64,000 nucleotides of DNA from Microvirga mediterraneensis. Lineage in GTDB: Bacteria; Pseudomonadota; Alphaproteobacteria; Rhizobiales; Beijerinckiaceae. Below the pieces are notes generated by a model that was given only the letters and a program-made list of their open reading frames with translations, did no database searches and was not told the DNA's origin. The stretch is taken from contig NZ_JACDXJ010000001.1 of assembly GCF_013520865.1 (NCBI RefSeq), forward strand, positions 2,161,001 through 2,225,000. The letters run 5' to 3'. Below are positions 19,084-28,605 of this stretch, in pieces. The translations under genes and the position numbers were made by a program. Numbering within the stretch: position 1 is the stretch's first letter; each line of letters opens with the position of its first letter.

Positions 19084-19115
19084 GGATCGATCTACCCGAT
19101 CAGGCGGATCGATCC
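19084..19115 (-). terminator. Attenuator hairpin between binding protein and permease genes
   Basis: On the minus strand GGATCGATC (19115-19107) pairs with GATCGATCC (19092-19084) around a 14-base loop and is followed directly by TTTTTC. This is a good intrinsic terminator. Placed inside the operon just after the binding protein gene, it would favour the binding protein over the membrane components, a common arrangement in ABC importers. Confidence 0.65.
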
Positions 19116-19129
19116 CACTGCGGAGCGCC

Positions 19130-20308
19130 TCAGTTCGTGGCGCTGCATTCCTTGGCATAGGCGTCGGTGTAGTCGTCGAACACCTTCTCGACGATCTCCG
19201 TCTCCAGCTTGCCGTCGGCGCGCTTGGCCGCCTTCACGAGGTAGAAGTCCTGGATCGGGAAGCCGTTGGCGCCGAACTTGAAGTCGCCGCGCAGCGACTT
19301 GAAGTCGGCCTTCTTGATGGCGGCGCGCAGGGCTTCCTTGTCGTCGGTCTTGCCGCCGGTCGCCTTCAGCGCCGAGTCGATCAGCAGGGCCGCGTCGTAG
19401 GAATGCATGGCATAGGAGGCGGGGATCGTGTTGTAGGCCGCCTCGTAGGCCGCGACGAACTTCTTGTTCGCCGGATTGTCCATGTTCGGAGCCCAGTTCG
19501 AGCCGCTGAGCATGCCGATGGCGGCGTCCTGCTGCGCGGGCAGGTTCGTCTCGTCGACCGTGAAGGCGGACAGGAACGGAATGCGGTCGGCAAGGCCGGC
19601 GGCGCGGTATTGCTTGACGAGGTTCACGCCCATGCCGCCCGGCATGAAGGTGAAGATCGCGTCGGGCTGCATGGAGGCGATTTTGGCGAGCTCGGACTGG
19701 AAATCGAGCGTGTTGAGCGGAATGTAGGATTCCTCGACGATCTCGCCCTTGTAGTGGCGTTTGAACCCGGCGAGCGCGTCCTTGCCGGCCTGGTAGTTCG
19801 GCGCCAGCAGATAGACCTTCTTGTAGCCGCGGTCCTGCGCGACCTTGCCGAGAACCTCGTGGTTCTGGTCGTTCTGGTAGGAGGTGGCGAAGAAGTACGG
19901 GCTGCAGCTCTTGCCCGCGAGGTTCGACGGGCCCGCATTCACGCTGATGTAGAAGGTCTTGGCGTCGACGATCGGCTTCTGGGTTGCGACTGCCACGTTT
20001 GAGAAGATCGGGCCGACGACGAAGTCGACCTTGTCGCGTTCCAGGAGGCCCTTCACCTTCGTCACCGCCACGTCGGGCTTCAGCTCGTCGTCGACGACGA
20101 TGACGTCCACATCCCGTCCACCGAGCTTGCCGCCCAAATCCTTCACGGCGAGCTGGAAGCCGTCGCGGGCATGTTGGCCGAGCACGGCCGATGGGCCGGA
20201 GAGGGTCAGCAGCAGGCCGACCTTCAGCTTCTCCTGCGCCATGGCCGGAGCCGCGGCCAAGCCGACGGCCGCTGCAAGGCCAAGGGTTTTGATCGTCACC
20301 TTCATCAT
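19130..20308 (-). CDS. Periplasmic substrate-binding protein of branched-chain-type ABC importer
   Basis: This 392-residue exported protein has a signal peptide (MMKVTIKTLGLAAAVGLAAAPAMA, cleaved before QEKLKVGLL). The rest is a type I periplasmic-binding fold (Peripla_BP_6), with GLLLTLSGPSAVLGQHARDG at the start and FTFMPGGMGVNLVKQY in the middle. It captures the substrate for the LivHMGF permease encoded downstream. The start ATG 20308 follows CGGGAG by a few bases. In this genomic setting the ligand is probably anthranilate or another aromatic acid, since relatives bind benzoate-like acids; that is inference. The gene is divergent from the aryl-CoA ligase. Confidence 0.9.
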   Translation of the reverse strand: MMKVTIKTLGLAAAVGLAAAPAMAQEKLKVGLLLTLSGPSAVLGQHARDGFQLAVKDLGGKLGGRDVDVIVVDDELKPDVAVTKVKGLLERDKVDFVVGPIFSNVAVATQKPIVDAKTFYISVNAGPSNLAGKSCSPYFFATSYQNDQNHEVLGKVAQDRGYKKVYLLAPNYQAGKDALAGFKRHYKGEIVEESYIPLNTLDFQSELAKIASMQPDAIFTFMPGGMGVNLVKQYRAAGLADRIPFLSAFTVDETNLPAQQDAAIGMLSGSNWAPNMDNPANKKFVAAYEAAYNTIPASYAMHSYDAALLIDSALKATGGKTDDKEALRAAIKKADFKSLRGDFKFGANGFPIQDFYLVKAAKRADGKLETEIVEKVFDDYTDAYAKECSATN

Positions 20309-20703
20309 AGTCTCCCGAGTGGCTGTTCCCTGCGCACATTGGCTGTGCTGCGTGATTGTTTCCGGCGGGGCATGCGATGCCTCGACGGACAAGTCGGCGA
20401 TACTCTGCCGTAAAACTTATGTGCCGAACACTCCCTTTGTCGGAGCTTTCGTCCCGGCATCCCCAGTCTTTGCCCAATCTTTGGGATTGCCAAGGATTAT
20501 TTTAAGATTAAAATATTTTTCCGGTTCTTCAAGCGGATTGTTACGCAGAGGAAGGCAGGCGAAATGACGAGCGCGTGACTGGCGGTGGACGGGCAGCGAT
20601 ACGAGGTTCGCCATGGCGCGGATCTGCAATGACCTGCTTCCGACCCTGCCAAGCCGACGGCGCTCCGTCTCTCCTGACGCACAATAAAACAGAGGAGCGG
20701 ACG
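20309..20703. promoter_or_regulatory. Divergent promoter region of the aromatic-acid island
   Basis: This 395-base region lies between the divergent binding-protein and CoA-ligase genes and must hold promoters for both arms. An AT-rich core at 20485-20525 stands out against GC-rich surroundings and contains the palindrome TTTTAA-GA-TTAAAA (20500-20513). The outer bases extend the dyad to 9 of 10 matches per arm (20496-20515). I see no further gene here. Confidence 0.6.
20500..20513. promoter_or_regulatory. Candidate operator, copy 1 (TTTTAA-N2-TTAAAA)
   Basis: TTTTAAGATTAAAA is a palindrome with a two-base centre. A second copy, identical except for the centre, sits at 22380-22393 in front of the monooxygenase gene. 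Both are preceded by ATTA or AATTA. MarR proteins bind short AT-rich palindromes of about this size, and a MarR gene lies in the same operon at 25551, so this is a plausible autoregulatory site. Binding is not shown. Confidence 0.55.
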
Positions 20704-22353
20704 ATGGCGGATACGGCGCATGTGGATACCTTTGCGAGGGACAATCTTCCGCCTCGGGACCAATGGCCGACATTCCAGTTCACCCGTCCCGAGCTTCACT
20801 ATCCCGAAAGGCTCAACTGCGCCGTGGCCTTCCTCGATCGCTGGGTCGACGAGGGCCGGGGCGATGAGCCCTGCATCATCAGCCCGGCGGAAACCCTGAC
20901 CTATCGCGCCCTGCAGGAGCGGGTGAACCGCATCTGCAACGTGCTGGTCCACAAGCTCGGCTTCGTGCCGGGCAATCGCGTGCTGCTCCGCTCGGCCAAC
21001 AACCCCATGATGGTGGCGGCCTATCTGGCGGTCCTCAAGGCCGGCGGCGTCGTCGTCGCGACCATGCCGTTGCTGCGCGCCAAGGAGATCGCCTATCCGC
21101 TGAACAAGGCGCAGATCACCATCGCGTTGTGCGACCACCGCCTCGCGGACGAGATGGAGCGCGCCAGGGCGATGGCGCCCGGCCTGCGGCATGTGGTCTA
21201 TTGGGGCTCGGGCAAGCCCGACAGCCTCGAGACGCTGATGGCCGAGGCTTCGCCGGATTTCACGGCGGTCGACACGGCGGCGGACGATGTCTGCCTGATC
21301 GGCTTCACCTCCGGCACGACCGGCGAGCCGAAGGGGACCATGCATTTCCACCGGGACATGCTGGCGATCTGCGACGGCTATGGGCGGAACGTCCTGCGCC
21401 CCGAGGCGAGCGATCGCTTCATCGGCTCGCCGCCGCTCGCCTTCACCTTCGGTCTCGGCGGCATCGTGCTGTTCCCCATGCGCGTCGGCGCCTCGACCGT
21501 GCTGCTGGAGAAGGCCGGGCCCGACGATCTTCTGCCTGCCATCATGCAGTACAAGGCCACCATCTGCTTCACGGCGCCGACCGCTTACCGCGCCATGCTG
21601 TCGAAGCTCGAAGGCTACGACATCTCTTCCTTGCGCAAATGCGTGTCGGCCGGCGAACCGCTGCCCAAGGGCACGTTCGAGGCTTGGAAGGCTGCGACGA
21701 GGATCCGGCTCATGGACGGGATAGGCGCCACCGAGATGCTGCACATCTTCATCGCCGCGACGGAGGACGAGATCCGGCCCGGCGCGACCGGCAAGCCCGT
21801 TCCAGGCTACGAGGCGAAGGTCGTCGACGAGGAGGGGCGCGACCTCCCGCCCGGCAGCATCGGCCGCCTGGCCGTGCGCGGGCCGACGGGGTGCCGCTAT
21901 CTCGCGGACGAGCGGCAGCGCAAATACGTGCAGGACGGCTGGAACATCACCGGCGACACCTACCTCATGGATGAGGACGGGTACTTCTGGTACCAGGCCC
22001 GCTCCGACGACATGATCATCTCGGCGGGCTACAACATCGCGGGGCCGGAAGTCGAGGCCGCGCTTCTCACCCATCCGGCCGTCGCCGAATGCGGCGTGGT
22101 CGGGGCTCCCGACGACGGACGCGGCACGGTGGTCAAGGCTTATGTGGTGCTTCGTTCCGGCCACGCACCGGGACCCGAATTGACGAAGGTGCTGCAGGAT
22201 CACGTGAAGGCCGAGATCGCGCCCTACAAGTACCCGCGCCTCATCGAATTCGTGGAGGCCCTGCCGCGTACCCAGACCGGCAAGCTGCAGCGCTTCGAGC
22301 TGCGGCGGATCGCCCAGGACGTCGACAGCCACCAGGAGGCGATGAGCGCGTGA
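20704..22353 (+). CDS. 2-Aminobenzoate-CoA ligase-like aryl-CoA ligase
   Basis: This 549-residue AMP-forming ligase activates an aromatic acid with ATP and CoA. It has the adenylation motifs TSGTTGEPKGTMHFH (A3), GIGATEMLHIF (A5), NITGDTYLMDEDGYFWY (A7), RSDDMIISAGYNIAGPEVE (A8) and a C-terminal TQTGKLQRFELR with the catalytic Lys. The GATEMLHIF and AYKATICFTAPTAYRAML-type segments resemble benzoate/2-aminobenzoate-CoA ligases. The start ATG 20704 follows AGAGGAG. It is the first gene of the plus arm; the next gene encodes the enzyme that uses 2-aminobenzoyl-CoA, which favours anthranilate as substrate over benzoate. Confidence 0.85.
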   Translation: MADTAHVDTFARDNLPPRDQWPTFQFTRPELHYPERLNCAVAFLDRWVDEGRGDEPCIISPAETLTYRALQERVNRICNVLVHKLGFVPGNRVLLRSANNPMMVAAYLAVLKAGGVVVATMPLLRAKEIAYPLNKAQITIALCDHRLADEMERARAMAPGLRHVVYWGSGKPDSLETLMAEASPDFTAVDTAADDVCLIGFTSGTTGEPKGTMHFHRDMLAICDGYGRNVLRPEASDRFIGSPPLAFTFGLGGIVLFPMRVGASTVLLEKAGPDDLLPAIMQYKATICFTAPTAYRAMLSKLEGYDISSLRKCVSAGEPLPKGTFEAWKAATRIRLMDGIGATEMLHIFIAATEDEIRPGATGKPVPGYEAKVVDEEGRDLPPGSIGRLAVRGPTGCRYLADERQRKYVQDGWNITGDTYLMDEDGYFWYQARSDDMIISAGYNIAGPEVEAALLTHPAVAECGVVGAPDDGRGTVVKAYVVLRSGHAPGPELTKVLQDHVKAEIAPYKYPRLIEFVEALPRTQTGKLQRFELRRIAQDVDSHQEAMSA

Positions 22354-22379
22354 CGCTCTTCCGGCTTGTGTGGAAATTA

Positions 22380-22393
22380 TTTTAAGCTTAAAA
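22380..22393. promoter_or_regulatory. Candidate operator, copy 2 (TTTTAAGCTTAAAA)
   Basis: This is a perfect 14-bp palindrome in the 71-base gap between the ligase and monooxygenase genes, 32 bases before the ATG at 22425. It matches the palindrome at 20500-20513 in both arms. Its presence inside the plus arm suggests a second promoter or a second regulatory input for the genes from 22425 onwards. Confidence 0.6.
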
Positions 22394-22424
22394 CAATCGG
22401 CGCAGTGCCTCGGGTAGGAATCTC

Positions 22425-24779
22425 ATGAAGACGGCGATCATCGGCGGCGGCCCCGCGGGGCTCTATTTCGCGATCCTGCTGAAGAAGCTTCGGCCGGAAT
22501 CCGACATCACGGTCTATGAGCGCAACCGGGCCGACGAGACGTTCGGCTTCGGCGTCGTATTCTCCGATGCGACGCTCGACAATTTCGAGAGATACGACCT
22601 GCCGAGCTACCAGCGGATCGTGCGGGAATTCGCCTATTGGGACGACATCGCCATCCACTTCCGCGGCACCGAGCATCGGATCGGCGGCAACGGCTTCTGC
22701 GGCTGCTCGCGCCGCACGCTGCTCCTGATCCTGCAGGACCGCGCGGAGGAGCTCGGCGTCAGCCTGCGCTACGAAGTCGACGTGGACGACGAGAGCCTTT
22801 TCGCCGATGCGGACCTCGTGGTCGTAGCCGACGGCATCAACAGCCGCTTCCGGGAGCGCTATGCGGACCACTTCCAGCCGGAGGTGGATCTGCGCCCCAA
22901 CAAGTTCACCTGGATGGGCTCCACCAAGCCCCTCGACGCCTTCACCTTCATCTTCCAGGAAACCGAGTGGGGGCCGTTCATCGCCCATGCCTACCAATAC
23001 GAGGCGAACCGCTCGACCTGGGTGTTCGAGACCGATCCCGAGACGTTCGAGCGGGCGGGGCTGAAGGACAAGAGCGAGGCCGAGTCGGCGGCGCTCATGG
23101 AGAAGATCTTCGGCTGGTTCCTCGGCGGCCATCGCATCCTCACCAACCGGTCGATCTGGCGCAACTTCCCGATGATCCGCAACAAGCGCTGGGTCATGGG
23201 CAATAAGGTGCTGCTCGGCGACGCCAAGGCGTCGGCGCATTTCTCCATCGGGTCGGGCACGAAGCTCGCGATGGAAGATGCCATCGCGCTCTATGAATCC
23301 CTCCGCCGCGATCCGAGCGTCGAGGGCGCGCTGTCGCTCTACGAGACCGGACGGCGCGAGGAGGTCGAGAAGACCCAGCACGCGGCCGACGTGTCCCTGG
23401 TCTGGTTCGAGCACGTGGCGCGCTTCTGGGATTTCGACCCGGTGCAGTTCGCCTTCGGGGTCATGACCCGCGCGAAGGCGATCACCTACGACAACCTGCG
23501 CCTGCGCGCGCCCGACTTCGTGGCCGATGTGGACAAGACGTTCGCCCGGCAGGTGCGCAAGTCCGGCTTCGACGTTTCGGTCGAGAACCCGAGCGCGCCG
23601 ATGTTCCAGCCCTTCCGCCTGCGAGAGATGGTGGTTGAAAACCGCGTCGTGGTCTCGCCGATGGACATGTACTCGGCCAAGGACGGCGTGCCGGGCGACT
23701 TTCATCTCGTGCATTACGGCGCACGCGCCATGGGCGGCGCGGGGCTCGTCTTCACGGAGATGACCTGCGTGTCGCCGGAAGCGCGCATCACACTCGGCTG
23801 CACCGGCCTGTGGAACGACGAGCAGGAAGCCGCCTGGAAGCGGATCGTCGATTACATCCACGCTAATTCGGCCGCGAAGTTCTGCCTGCAGCTCGGACAT
23901 TCCGGACGCAAGGGCGCGACCAAGCTCATGTGGGAGGGCATGGACCGGCCCCTGGAGGAGGGGGCCTGGGACATCTGCTCCGCGTCGCCCATCCCCTATT
24001 TCCCGGACAGCCCCGTGCCGCGCGAGGCGACGCGCGCCGACATGGATCTCATCAAGGCGCAATTCGCCGATGCCGCCCGGCGCGGCGAGCGGGCCGGGTT
24101 CGACATGCTCGAACTGCACTGCGCTCACGGCTACCTGATGGCGAGCTTCCTGTCGCCGCTCACCAACCGCCGCACGGACGAATACGGCGGATCCCTGGAG
24201 AGCCGCCTGCGCTTCCCGCTCGAAGTGTTCGACGCCATGCGCGAAGCCTGGCCCGCGCACAAGCCCATGTCGGTGCGAATCTCCGCGACCGATTGGGCGG
24301 AGGGCGGGATCACGGGCGACAACGCGGTCGAGATCGCCCGGGCGTTCTCCGAGCACGGCGTCGACCTCGTCGACGTCTCGACAGGCCAGACCGTGCGCGA
24401 GGCGCGGCCGATCTACGGTCGCATGTTCCAGACGCCCTTCTCCGATCAGGTGCGCAACGAGGCTCAGGTCGCCACCATGTGCGTCGGCAACATCACGGCG
24501 GCCGATCAGGTGAACACGATCCTGGCGGCGGGCCGCGCGGATCTCGTGGCGCTCGGCCGTCCGCATCTGGTCGATCCGTTCTTCACCATGAAGGCGGCGG
24601 CCTGGTACGGCGCGAAGGACATCCATTGCCCGCCGCAATATCTCATGGGCAAGGACCAGATCTTCCGCAATTCCGTGCGCGACCGGCAGGACCTGGAAGA
24701 GCTCAAGGTGAAGGCGAAGCCCAAGACCCGGGCGGAGCTGAAGATGGAGGCCGGAGAGAAGCCTCTCGCGGCGGAATGA
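22425..24779 (+). CDS. 2-Aminobenzoyl-CoA monooxygenase/reductase-like (salicylyl-CoA 5-hydroxylase/oxidoreductase)
   Basis: This 784-residue two-domain flavoprotein joins an FAD aromatic hydroxylase to an old-yellow-enzyme reductase. The N-terminal half has [12 protein letters not shown] (4-15), a DG-type motif ([12 protein letters not shown]) and [22 protein letters not shown]. The C-terminal half from about 395 is a TIM-barrel OYE domain with [34 protein letters not shown] and [12 protein letters not shown]. This architecture is that of the Azoarcus enzyme that hydroxylates 2-aminobenzoyl-CoA at C5 and then reduces the ring, giving a non-aromatic CoA ester. Databases also name it salicylyl-CoA 5-hydroxylase/oxidoreductase. 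Adjacent ligase, SDR, hydratase, dehydrogenase and RidA genes support the anthranilate assignment. Confidence 0.88.
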   Translation: MKTAIIGGGPAGLYFAILLKKLRPESDITVYERNRADETFGFGVVFSDATLDNFERYDLPSYQRIVREFAYWDDIAIHFRGTEHRIGGNGFCGCSRRTLLLILQDRAEELGVSLRYEVDVDDESLFADADLVVVADGINSRFRERYADHFQPEVDLRPNKFTWMGSTKPLDAFTFIFQETEWGPFIAHAYQYEANRSTWVFETDPETFERAGLKDKSEAESAALMEKIFGWFLGGHRILTNRSIWRNFPMIRNKRWVMGNKVLLGDAKASAHFSIGSGTKLAMEDAIALYESLRRDPSVEGALSLYETGRREEVEKTQHAADVSLVWFEHVARFWDFDPVQFAFGVMTRAKAITYDNLRLRAPDFVADVDKTFARQVRKSGFDVSVENPSAPMFQPFRLREMVVENRVVVSPMDMYSAKDGVPGDFHLVHYGARAMGGAGLVFTEMTCVSPEARITLGCTGLWNDEQEAAWKRIVDYIHANSAAKFCLQLGHSGRKGATKLMWEGMDRPLEEGAWDICSASPIPYFPDSPVPREATRADMDLIKAQFADAARRGERAGFDMLELHCAHGYLMASFLSPLTNRRTDEYGGSLESRLRFPLEVFDAMREAWPAHKPMSVRISATDWAEGGITGDNAVEIARAFSEHGVDLVDVSTGQTVREARPIYGRMFQTPFSDQVRNEAQVATMCVGNITAADQVNTILAAGRADLVALGRPHLVDPFFTMKAAAWYGAKDIHCPPQYLMGKDQIFRNSVRDRQDLEELKVKAKPKTRAELKMEAGEKPLAAE

Positions 24780-24780
24780 C

Positions 24781-25548
24781 ATGACCCTGACAAGTCTCAA
24801 AGGGCGTCATGCCCTGGTGACCGGCGGCGGTCGCGGGATCGGCCGCGCCATCGCGGCATCGCTCGTAAAGGCCGGCGCCTCCGTCACTGTCGTCGGGCGC
24901 AATCCCGCCGCGCTCGAACAGGCGATCGTGCAGGGCGCCGCCCACGCGGCCGCCATCGCGGACGTCACCGATGCATCGGTCGTGCAGCGGGCCGTGCGCG
25001 AGGCGGTCGACCGCTATGGTCCCGTCGACCTGATGATCGCCAATGCAGGCGCGGCCGCCTCCGCGCCCTTCATGAAATCGGGGCCCGATGTATTCCGGCA
25101 GATGCTGGACGTAAACCTGCTCGGCGTCACCAACATGGCCCAGGCGGTGCTCGGCTCCATGACGGAGCGCGGCTTCGGGCGCATCGTCGCCGTGGCTTCC
25201 ACGGCGGGGCTCAAGGGCTATCCCTATGTGAGCGCCTATTGCGCGGCCAAACACGCGGTCATCGGCCTCGTTCGCGCGCTCGCGCTCGAAACGGCGAAGA
25301 CCGGCGTCACGGTCAATGCGGTCTGTCCTGGATTCACCGATACCGATCTCGTGGCCGAGAGCCTGGATCGCATCATGGCGAAAACCAACAGAAGCCGCGA
25401 CGAGGCGCTCGGCGAACTCGTGAAGCACAACCCGCAGGGGCGCTTGATCGATCCTTCGGAGATTGCCGATGCGGTGCTATGGCTGTGCGGCGATGGCGCG
25501 CGCTCCGTGACGGGGCAGGCCATCGTGGTGGCCGGTGGAGAACTCTGA
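24781..25548 (+). CDS. Short-chain dehydrogenase/reductase
   Basis: This 255-residue SDR has the cofactor motif [10 protein letters not shown] near residues 15-24, NAG (IANAGAAAS), the catalytic Ser in [12 protein letters not shown], and Tyr-x3-Lys in YCAAKHA. The NADH/NADPH preference is not clear from sequence. It begins two bases after the monooxygenase stop and ends two bases before the MarR gene, so it is inside the operon. It probably oxidises a hydroxyacyl-CoA intermediate after ring opening or hydration, since no HAD-type 3-hydroxyacyl-CoA dehydrogenase is present nearby. The precise step is inference. Confidence 0.85.
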   Translation: MTLTSLKGRHALVTGGGRGIGRAIAASLVKAGASVTVVGRNPAALEQAIVQGAAHAAAIADVTDASVVQRAVREAVDRYGPVDLMIANAGAAASAPFMKSGPDVFRQMLDVNLLGVTNMAQAVLGSMTERGFGRIVAVASTAGLKGYPYVSAYCAAKHAVIGLVRALALETAKTGVTVNAVCPGFTDTDLVAESLDRIMAKTNRSRDEALGELVKHNPQGRLIDPSEIADAVLWLCGDGARSVTGQAIVVAGGEL

Positions 25549-25550
25549 CC

Positions 25551-26060
25551 ATGGACGACCAAGCCATTCCCCTCGACGCGGAGACCAAGGCCGTCGAACA
25601 GCCCGAGGATCACCGCGAGGAGTTGCGCCTGTGGCTGCGGCTTCTCACCTGCTCGACGCTGATCGAGGGCGAAGTGCGCCGCCGCCTGCGCGAGCGCTTC
25701 GACGTGACGCTGCCCCGCTTCGACCTGATGGCGCAGCTCGACAAGGCGACGGACGGCATGATGCTGTCCGATCTCTCGCGGCGGATGATGGTGTCGAACG
25801 GCAATCTCACGGGCCTCGTCGACCGGCTCGTCGCCTCCGGCCATGTGGTGAGAACCGTATCGCCCACGGACCGGCGCGCCGTGGTGATCAGCCTGACCGA
25901 GGAAGGCCGCACCGAATTCAGGATCATGGCGGGCGAGCACGAGCATTGGATCGCCGATCTCTTCGGCGATCTTACGCCCAAGGACCGCAACGACCTCATG
26001 CGGCTTCTCGCCAAGACCAAGCTGTCCGCCCGCCGGGCCATCATGGGAGACGACCAGTGA
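25551..26060 (+). CDS. MarR-family transcriptional regulator
   Basis: This 169-residue protein has the winged-helix MarR fold: helices with [30 protein letters not shown], the recognition region [25 protein letters not shown] (about 75-99) and the wing [17 protein letters not shown]. MarR regulators of aromatic catabolism are usually repressors released by the aryl-CoA or free acid. It sits within the operon, its stop overlapping the GTG start of the hydratase by three bases, so it is likely autoregulated. Candidate sites are the palindromes at 20500 and 22380. Confidence 0.9.
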   Translation: MDDQAIPLDAETKAVEQPEDHREELRLWLRLLTCSTLIEGEVRRRLRERFDVTLPRFDLMAQLDKATDGMMLSDLSRRMMVSNGNLTGLVDRLVASGHVVRTVSPTDRRAVVISLTEEGRTEFRIMAGEHEHWIADLFGDLTPKDRNDLMRLLAKTKLSARRAIMGDDQ

Positions 26061-26893
26061 CGCAATTCGCCAATCCCGTCACCCTGCCGCTGTCGGGCTA
26101 CGAACCGCGCCACTTTCTCCTCTCGGTCGACGGGCCCGTTGCGACGGTCACGCTCAACCGGCCGGAGAAGAAGAACCCGCTCACCTTCGAGAGCTACCGC
26201 GAGCTGACGGATTTCTTCCATGCCTGCGCCAAAGACGAAGGCGTCAAGGCCGTGGTCATCACGGGAGCGGGCGGCAATTTCTCGTCCGGCGGCGACGTGT
26301 TCGAGATCATCGGTCCGCTCGTCGAGATGGACACCAAGGGCCTCACCGCGTTCACGCGCATGACGGGCGAGCTGGTGAAGGCCATGCGCGCCGCGCCGCA
26401 GCCGATCATCGCGGCCGTCGAGGGAATCTGCGCGGGTGCCGGCGCCATCGTGGCCATGGCGTCCGATCTGCGTCTCGCCGCGCCGGGCGCCAAGGTGGCG
26501 TTCCTGTTCAACAAGGTCGGGCTCGCCGGTTGCGACATGGGCGCCTGTGCCATCCTCCCGCGCATCATCGGCCAGGGCCGCGCGTCGGAATTGCTCTATA
26601 CGGGCCGCTTCATGAGCGCCGAGGAGGGCGAGCGCTGGGGCTTCTTCAGTCGCCTCGTCGAGGCCGCCGAACTTACGGCTGAGGCCGGCAAGCTCGCCCG
26701 CGCCATCGGCACCGGACCGACCTATGCCAACACCATGACGAAGCGCATGCTCGCCATGGAATGGGCCATGTCGGTGGAGGAGGCCATCGAGGCGGAAGCG
26801 GTCGCCCAGGCCCTGTGCATGACCACGGAAGATTTCGCCCGCGCCTATCGCGCCTTCGCGGCGAAAGAGAAGCCGGTCTTCAAAGGAGATTGA
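26057..26893 (+). CDS. Enoyl-CoA hydratase/isomerase family protein
   Basis: This 278-residue crotonase-fold enzyme starts at GTG 26057, overlapping the MarR stop. Family features are [40 protein letters not shown] (first oxyanion-hole loop) and [29 protein letters not shown] (second oxyanion-hole loop). It continues with [20 protein letters not shown], where the Glu usual for hydratases is replaced by Asp/Cys, so it may be a hydrolase or isomerase variant rather than a plain hydratase. Its place between the regulator and an acyl-CoA dehydrogenase argues for beta-oxidation-like processing of the dearomatised CoA ester. Confidence 0.85.
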   Translation: MTQFANPVTLPLSGYEPRHFLLSVDGPVATVTLNRPEKKNPLTFESYRELTDFFHACAKDEGVKAVVITGAGGNFSSGGDVFEIIGPLVEMDTKGLTAFTRMTGELVKAMRAAPQPIIAAVEGICAGAGAIVAMASDLRLAAPGAKVAFLFNKVGLAGCDMGACAILPRIIGQGRASELLYTGRFMSAEEGERWGFFSRLVEAAELTAEAGKLARAIGTGPTYANTMTKRMLAMEWAMSVEEAIEAEAVAQALCMTTEDFARAYRAFAAKEKPVFKGD

Positions 26894-26894
26894 C

Positions 26895-28103
26895 GTGATC
26901 GATGCGAGCTTTCTCTCCTGGCCGTTCTTCGAGGATCGTCACCGGCGCTTCGCCGAAGACCTGAACGCCTGGGCGAGCCGGGAAGTCGAACCTCTGGTCG
27001 ATCACCACGACGTCGACGCCTCCTGCCGCCGTCTGGTGCGGCGGCTGGGCGAAGGCGGCTGGCTCAGGGCGGTGGTGCCGCAGGCCTATGGCGGCCTCAC
27101 CCCGGCCTTCGATGTCCGCACCCTGTGCCTTGCGCGGGAAACCCTGGCCGCTCACGAGGGTCTGGCGGATTTCGCCTTTGCCATGCAGGGCCTCGGCACG
27201 GGACCGATCACCCTGTTCGGTTCCGATGCGCTCAAGGAGCAATACCTGCCCGCCGTGGCGCGCGGAGATGCCATTGCGGCCTTCGCGCTCTCTGAGCCGG
27301 AGGCGGGTTCCGACGTCGCCGCCATGAGCACCACCGTGACGCCGGACGGGCCCAGTCATGTGCGGATCGACGGCCTGAAGACATGGATCTCCAACGGCGG
27401 GATCGCGGACCATTACGTGGTCTTCGCGCGCTCGGGTGAAGCGCCCGGCGCGAAAGGCCTGTCGGCCTATGTGGTCGATGCGCAGACGCCCGGCTTGAGC
27501 ATCGAGAACCGCATCGACGTCATTGCGCCGCATCCGCTCGCGACCCTGCGGTTCGACGCGTGTCGCGTGCCGCTGGCAAACCGCATCGGCGGACCGGGCG
27601 AAGGATTCAAGGTCGCCATGGCGACCCTCGACGTGTTCCGTTCCACGGTCGGCGCTGCGGCGCTCGGGCTGGCGCGCCGCGCCCTGGCCGAGGCGTTGCG
27701 GCATGCCTCGTCGCGCAAGCTCTTCGGGGCGCCGCTCGGCGACCTGCAGATGACGCAGGCGGCTCTCGCCGACATGGCGACGGGCGTGGACAGCGCCGCG
27801 CTTCTCGTCTATCGCGCCGCCTGGACCAAGGACCAGGGGGCGCCGCGCGTGACGCGTGAGGCCGCCATGGCGAAGATGCACGCGACGGAAACGGCGCAGA
27901 GCGTCATCGACAAGGCCGTGCAGATCTTCGGCGGGCTCGGCGTGACCAAGGGCGTAAAGGTCGAAGAGCTCTATCGGGAAATCCGTGCCTTGCGCATCTA
28001 TGAAGGCGCCACCGAAGTCCAGAAAGTCGTGATCGCGCGCGAACTCCTGAAGATGCTGGAGGCGCAGCGCGCCCGGGATCTCGGCGCCGCGTCCGGTCGA
28101 TAA
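26895..28103 (+). CDS. Acyl-CoA dehydrogenase
   Basis: This 402-residue flavoprotein has the three-domain ACAD layout. The helical N-terminus is followed by [16 protein letters not shown] (FAD-contacting signature 1, about 132-147), [17 protein letters not shown], and the C-terminal signature [34 protein letters not shown]. The Glu in YEGATE is at the usual catalytic-base position. Start GTG 26895 follows AAGGAG by seven bases, one base after the hydratase stop. It would oxidise the reduced ring-derived acyl-CoA and pass electrons to electron-transfer flavoprotein. Confidence 0.9.
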   Translation: MIDASFLSWPFFEDRHRRFAEDLNAWASREVEPLVDHHDVDASCRRLVRRLGEGGWLRAVVPQAYGGLTPAFDVRTLCLARETLAAHEGLADFAFAMQGLGTGPITLFGSDALKEQYLPAVARGDAIAAFALSEPEAGSDVAAMSTTVTPDGPSHVRIDGLKTWISNGGIADHYVVFARSGEAPGAKGLSAYVVDAQTPGLSIENRIDVIAPHPLATLRFDACRVPLANRIGGPGEGFKVAMATLDVFRSTVGAAALGLARRALAEALRHASSRKLFGAPLGDLQMTQAALADMATGVDSAALLVYRAAWTKDQGAPRVTREAAMAKMHATETAQSVIDKAVQIFGGLGVTKGVKVEELYREIRALRIYEGATEVQKVVIARELLKMLEAQRARDLGAASGR

Positions 28104-28116
28104 GGGAGGAAGAACG

Positions 28117-28548
28117 ATGACAGCCGCACTGGAAGGCACCCCCCTGCCTGACGCCGACGATGGTCCAGAGGTCCTGAACCCGAAGCATTGGAAGGCGCCG
28201 AAAGGCTATTCCAACGGCATGATGGGCGAGGGGAGGGTCCTGGTGACCGGTGGCGTCGTCGGCTGGGACGAGAAGGAAGTGTTCGCCGACGGCTTCGTCG
28301 CGCAGGCCCGCCAGATCTTCGTGAATATCCGGGCCATTCTGGCCGAGGGAGGCGCCGAGCCCCGGCACCTCGTGCGCCTGACCTGGTATGTGGTCGATAT
28401 CGACGAATACCTCGCGCATCTGCGCGAGCTGGGCCGGGCCTATCGGGATGTGTTCGGCACCCATTATCCCGCCATGGCGCTCGTTCAGGTCGTACGGCTC
28501 GTGGAGAAGGCCGCCCGGATCGAGATCGAAGCGACGGCTATCGTTTAA
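28117..28548 (+). CDS. RidA family enamine/imine deaminase
   Basis: This 143-residue protein belongs to the RidA/YjgF/UK114 family, with the patterns GVVGWDEK, FADGFVAQARQIFVNIRAILAEGGA, VRLTWYVVDIDEY and a C-terminal RIEIEATAIV where Glu is conserved. These trimeric enzymes hydrolyse reactive enamines or imines with release of ammonia. A role is apparent here: ring reduction of 2-aminobenzoyl-CoA leaves an enamine whose hydrolysis frees the amino nitrogen. It has a strong ribosome site (GGGAGGAAG) and is the last gene of the operon. Confidence 0.85.
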   Translation: MTAALEGTPLPDADDGPEVLNPKHWKAPKGYSNGMMGEGRVLVTGGVVGWDEKEVFADGFVAQARQIFVNIRAILAEGGAEPRHLVRLTWYVVDIDEYLAHLRELGRAYRDVFGTHYPAMALVQVVRLVEKAARIEIEATAIV

Positions 28549-28605
28549 AGCAAGCGTTAGCTCTTCCCGTCAAGGGACATGTAAGGTTTCATCAAAGTTC
28601 CGGAA

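Noticed and set aside
20497..22332. 611-codon open frame on the minus strand across the CoA ligase gene
   Set aside because: It is antisense to a full-length ligase with all motifs; its product is His/Arg-rich without domains.
22377..24800. 807-codon open frame on the minus strand across the monooxygenase gene
   Set aside because: It is antisense to the two-domain flavoprotein; composition and lack of motifs mark it as a shadow frame.
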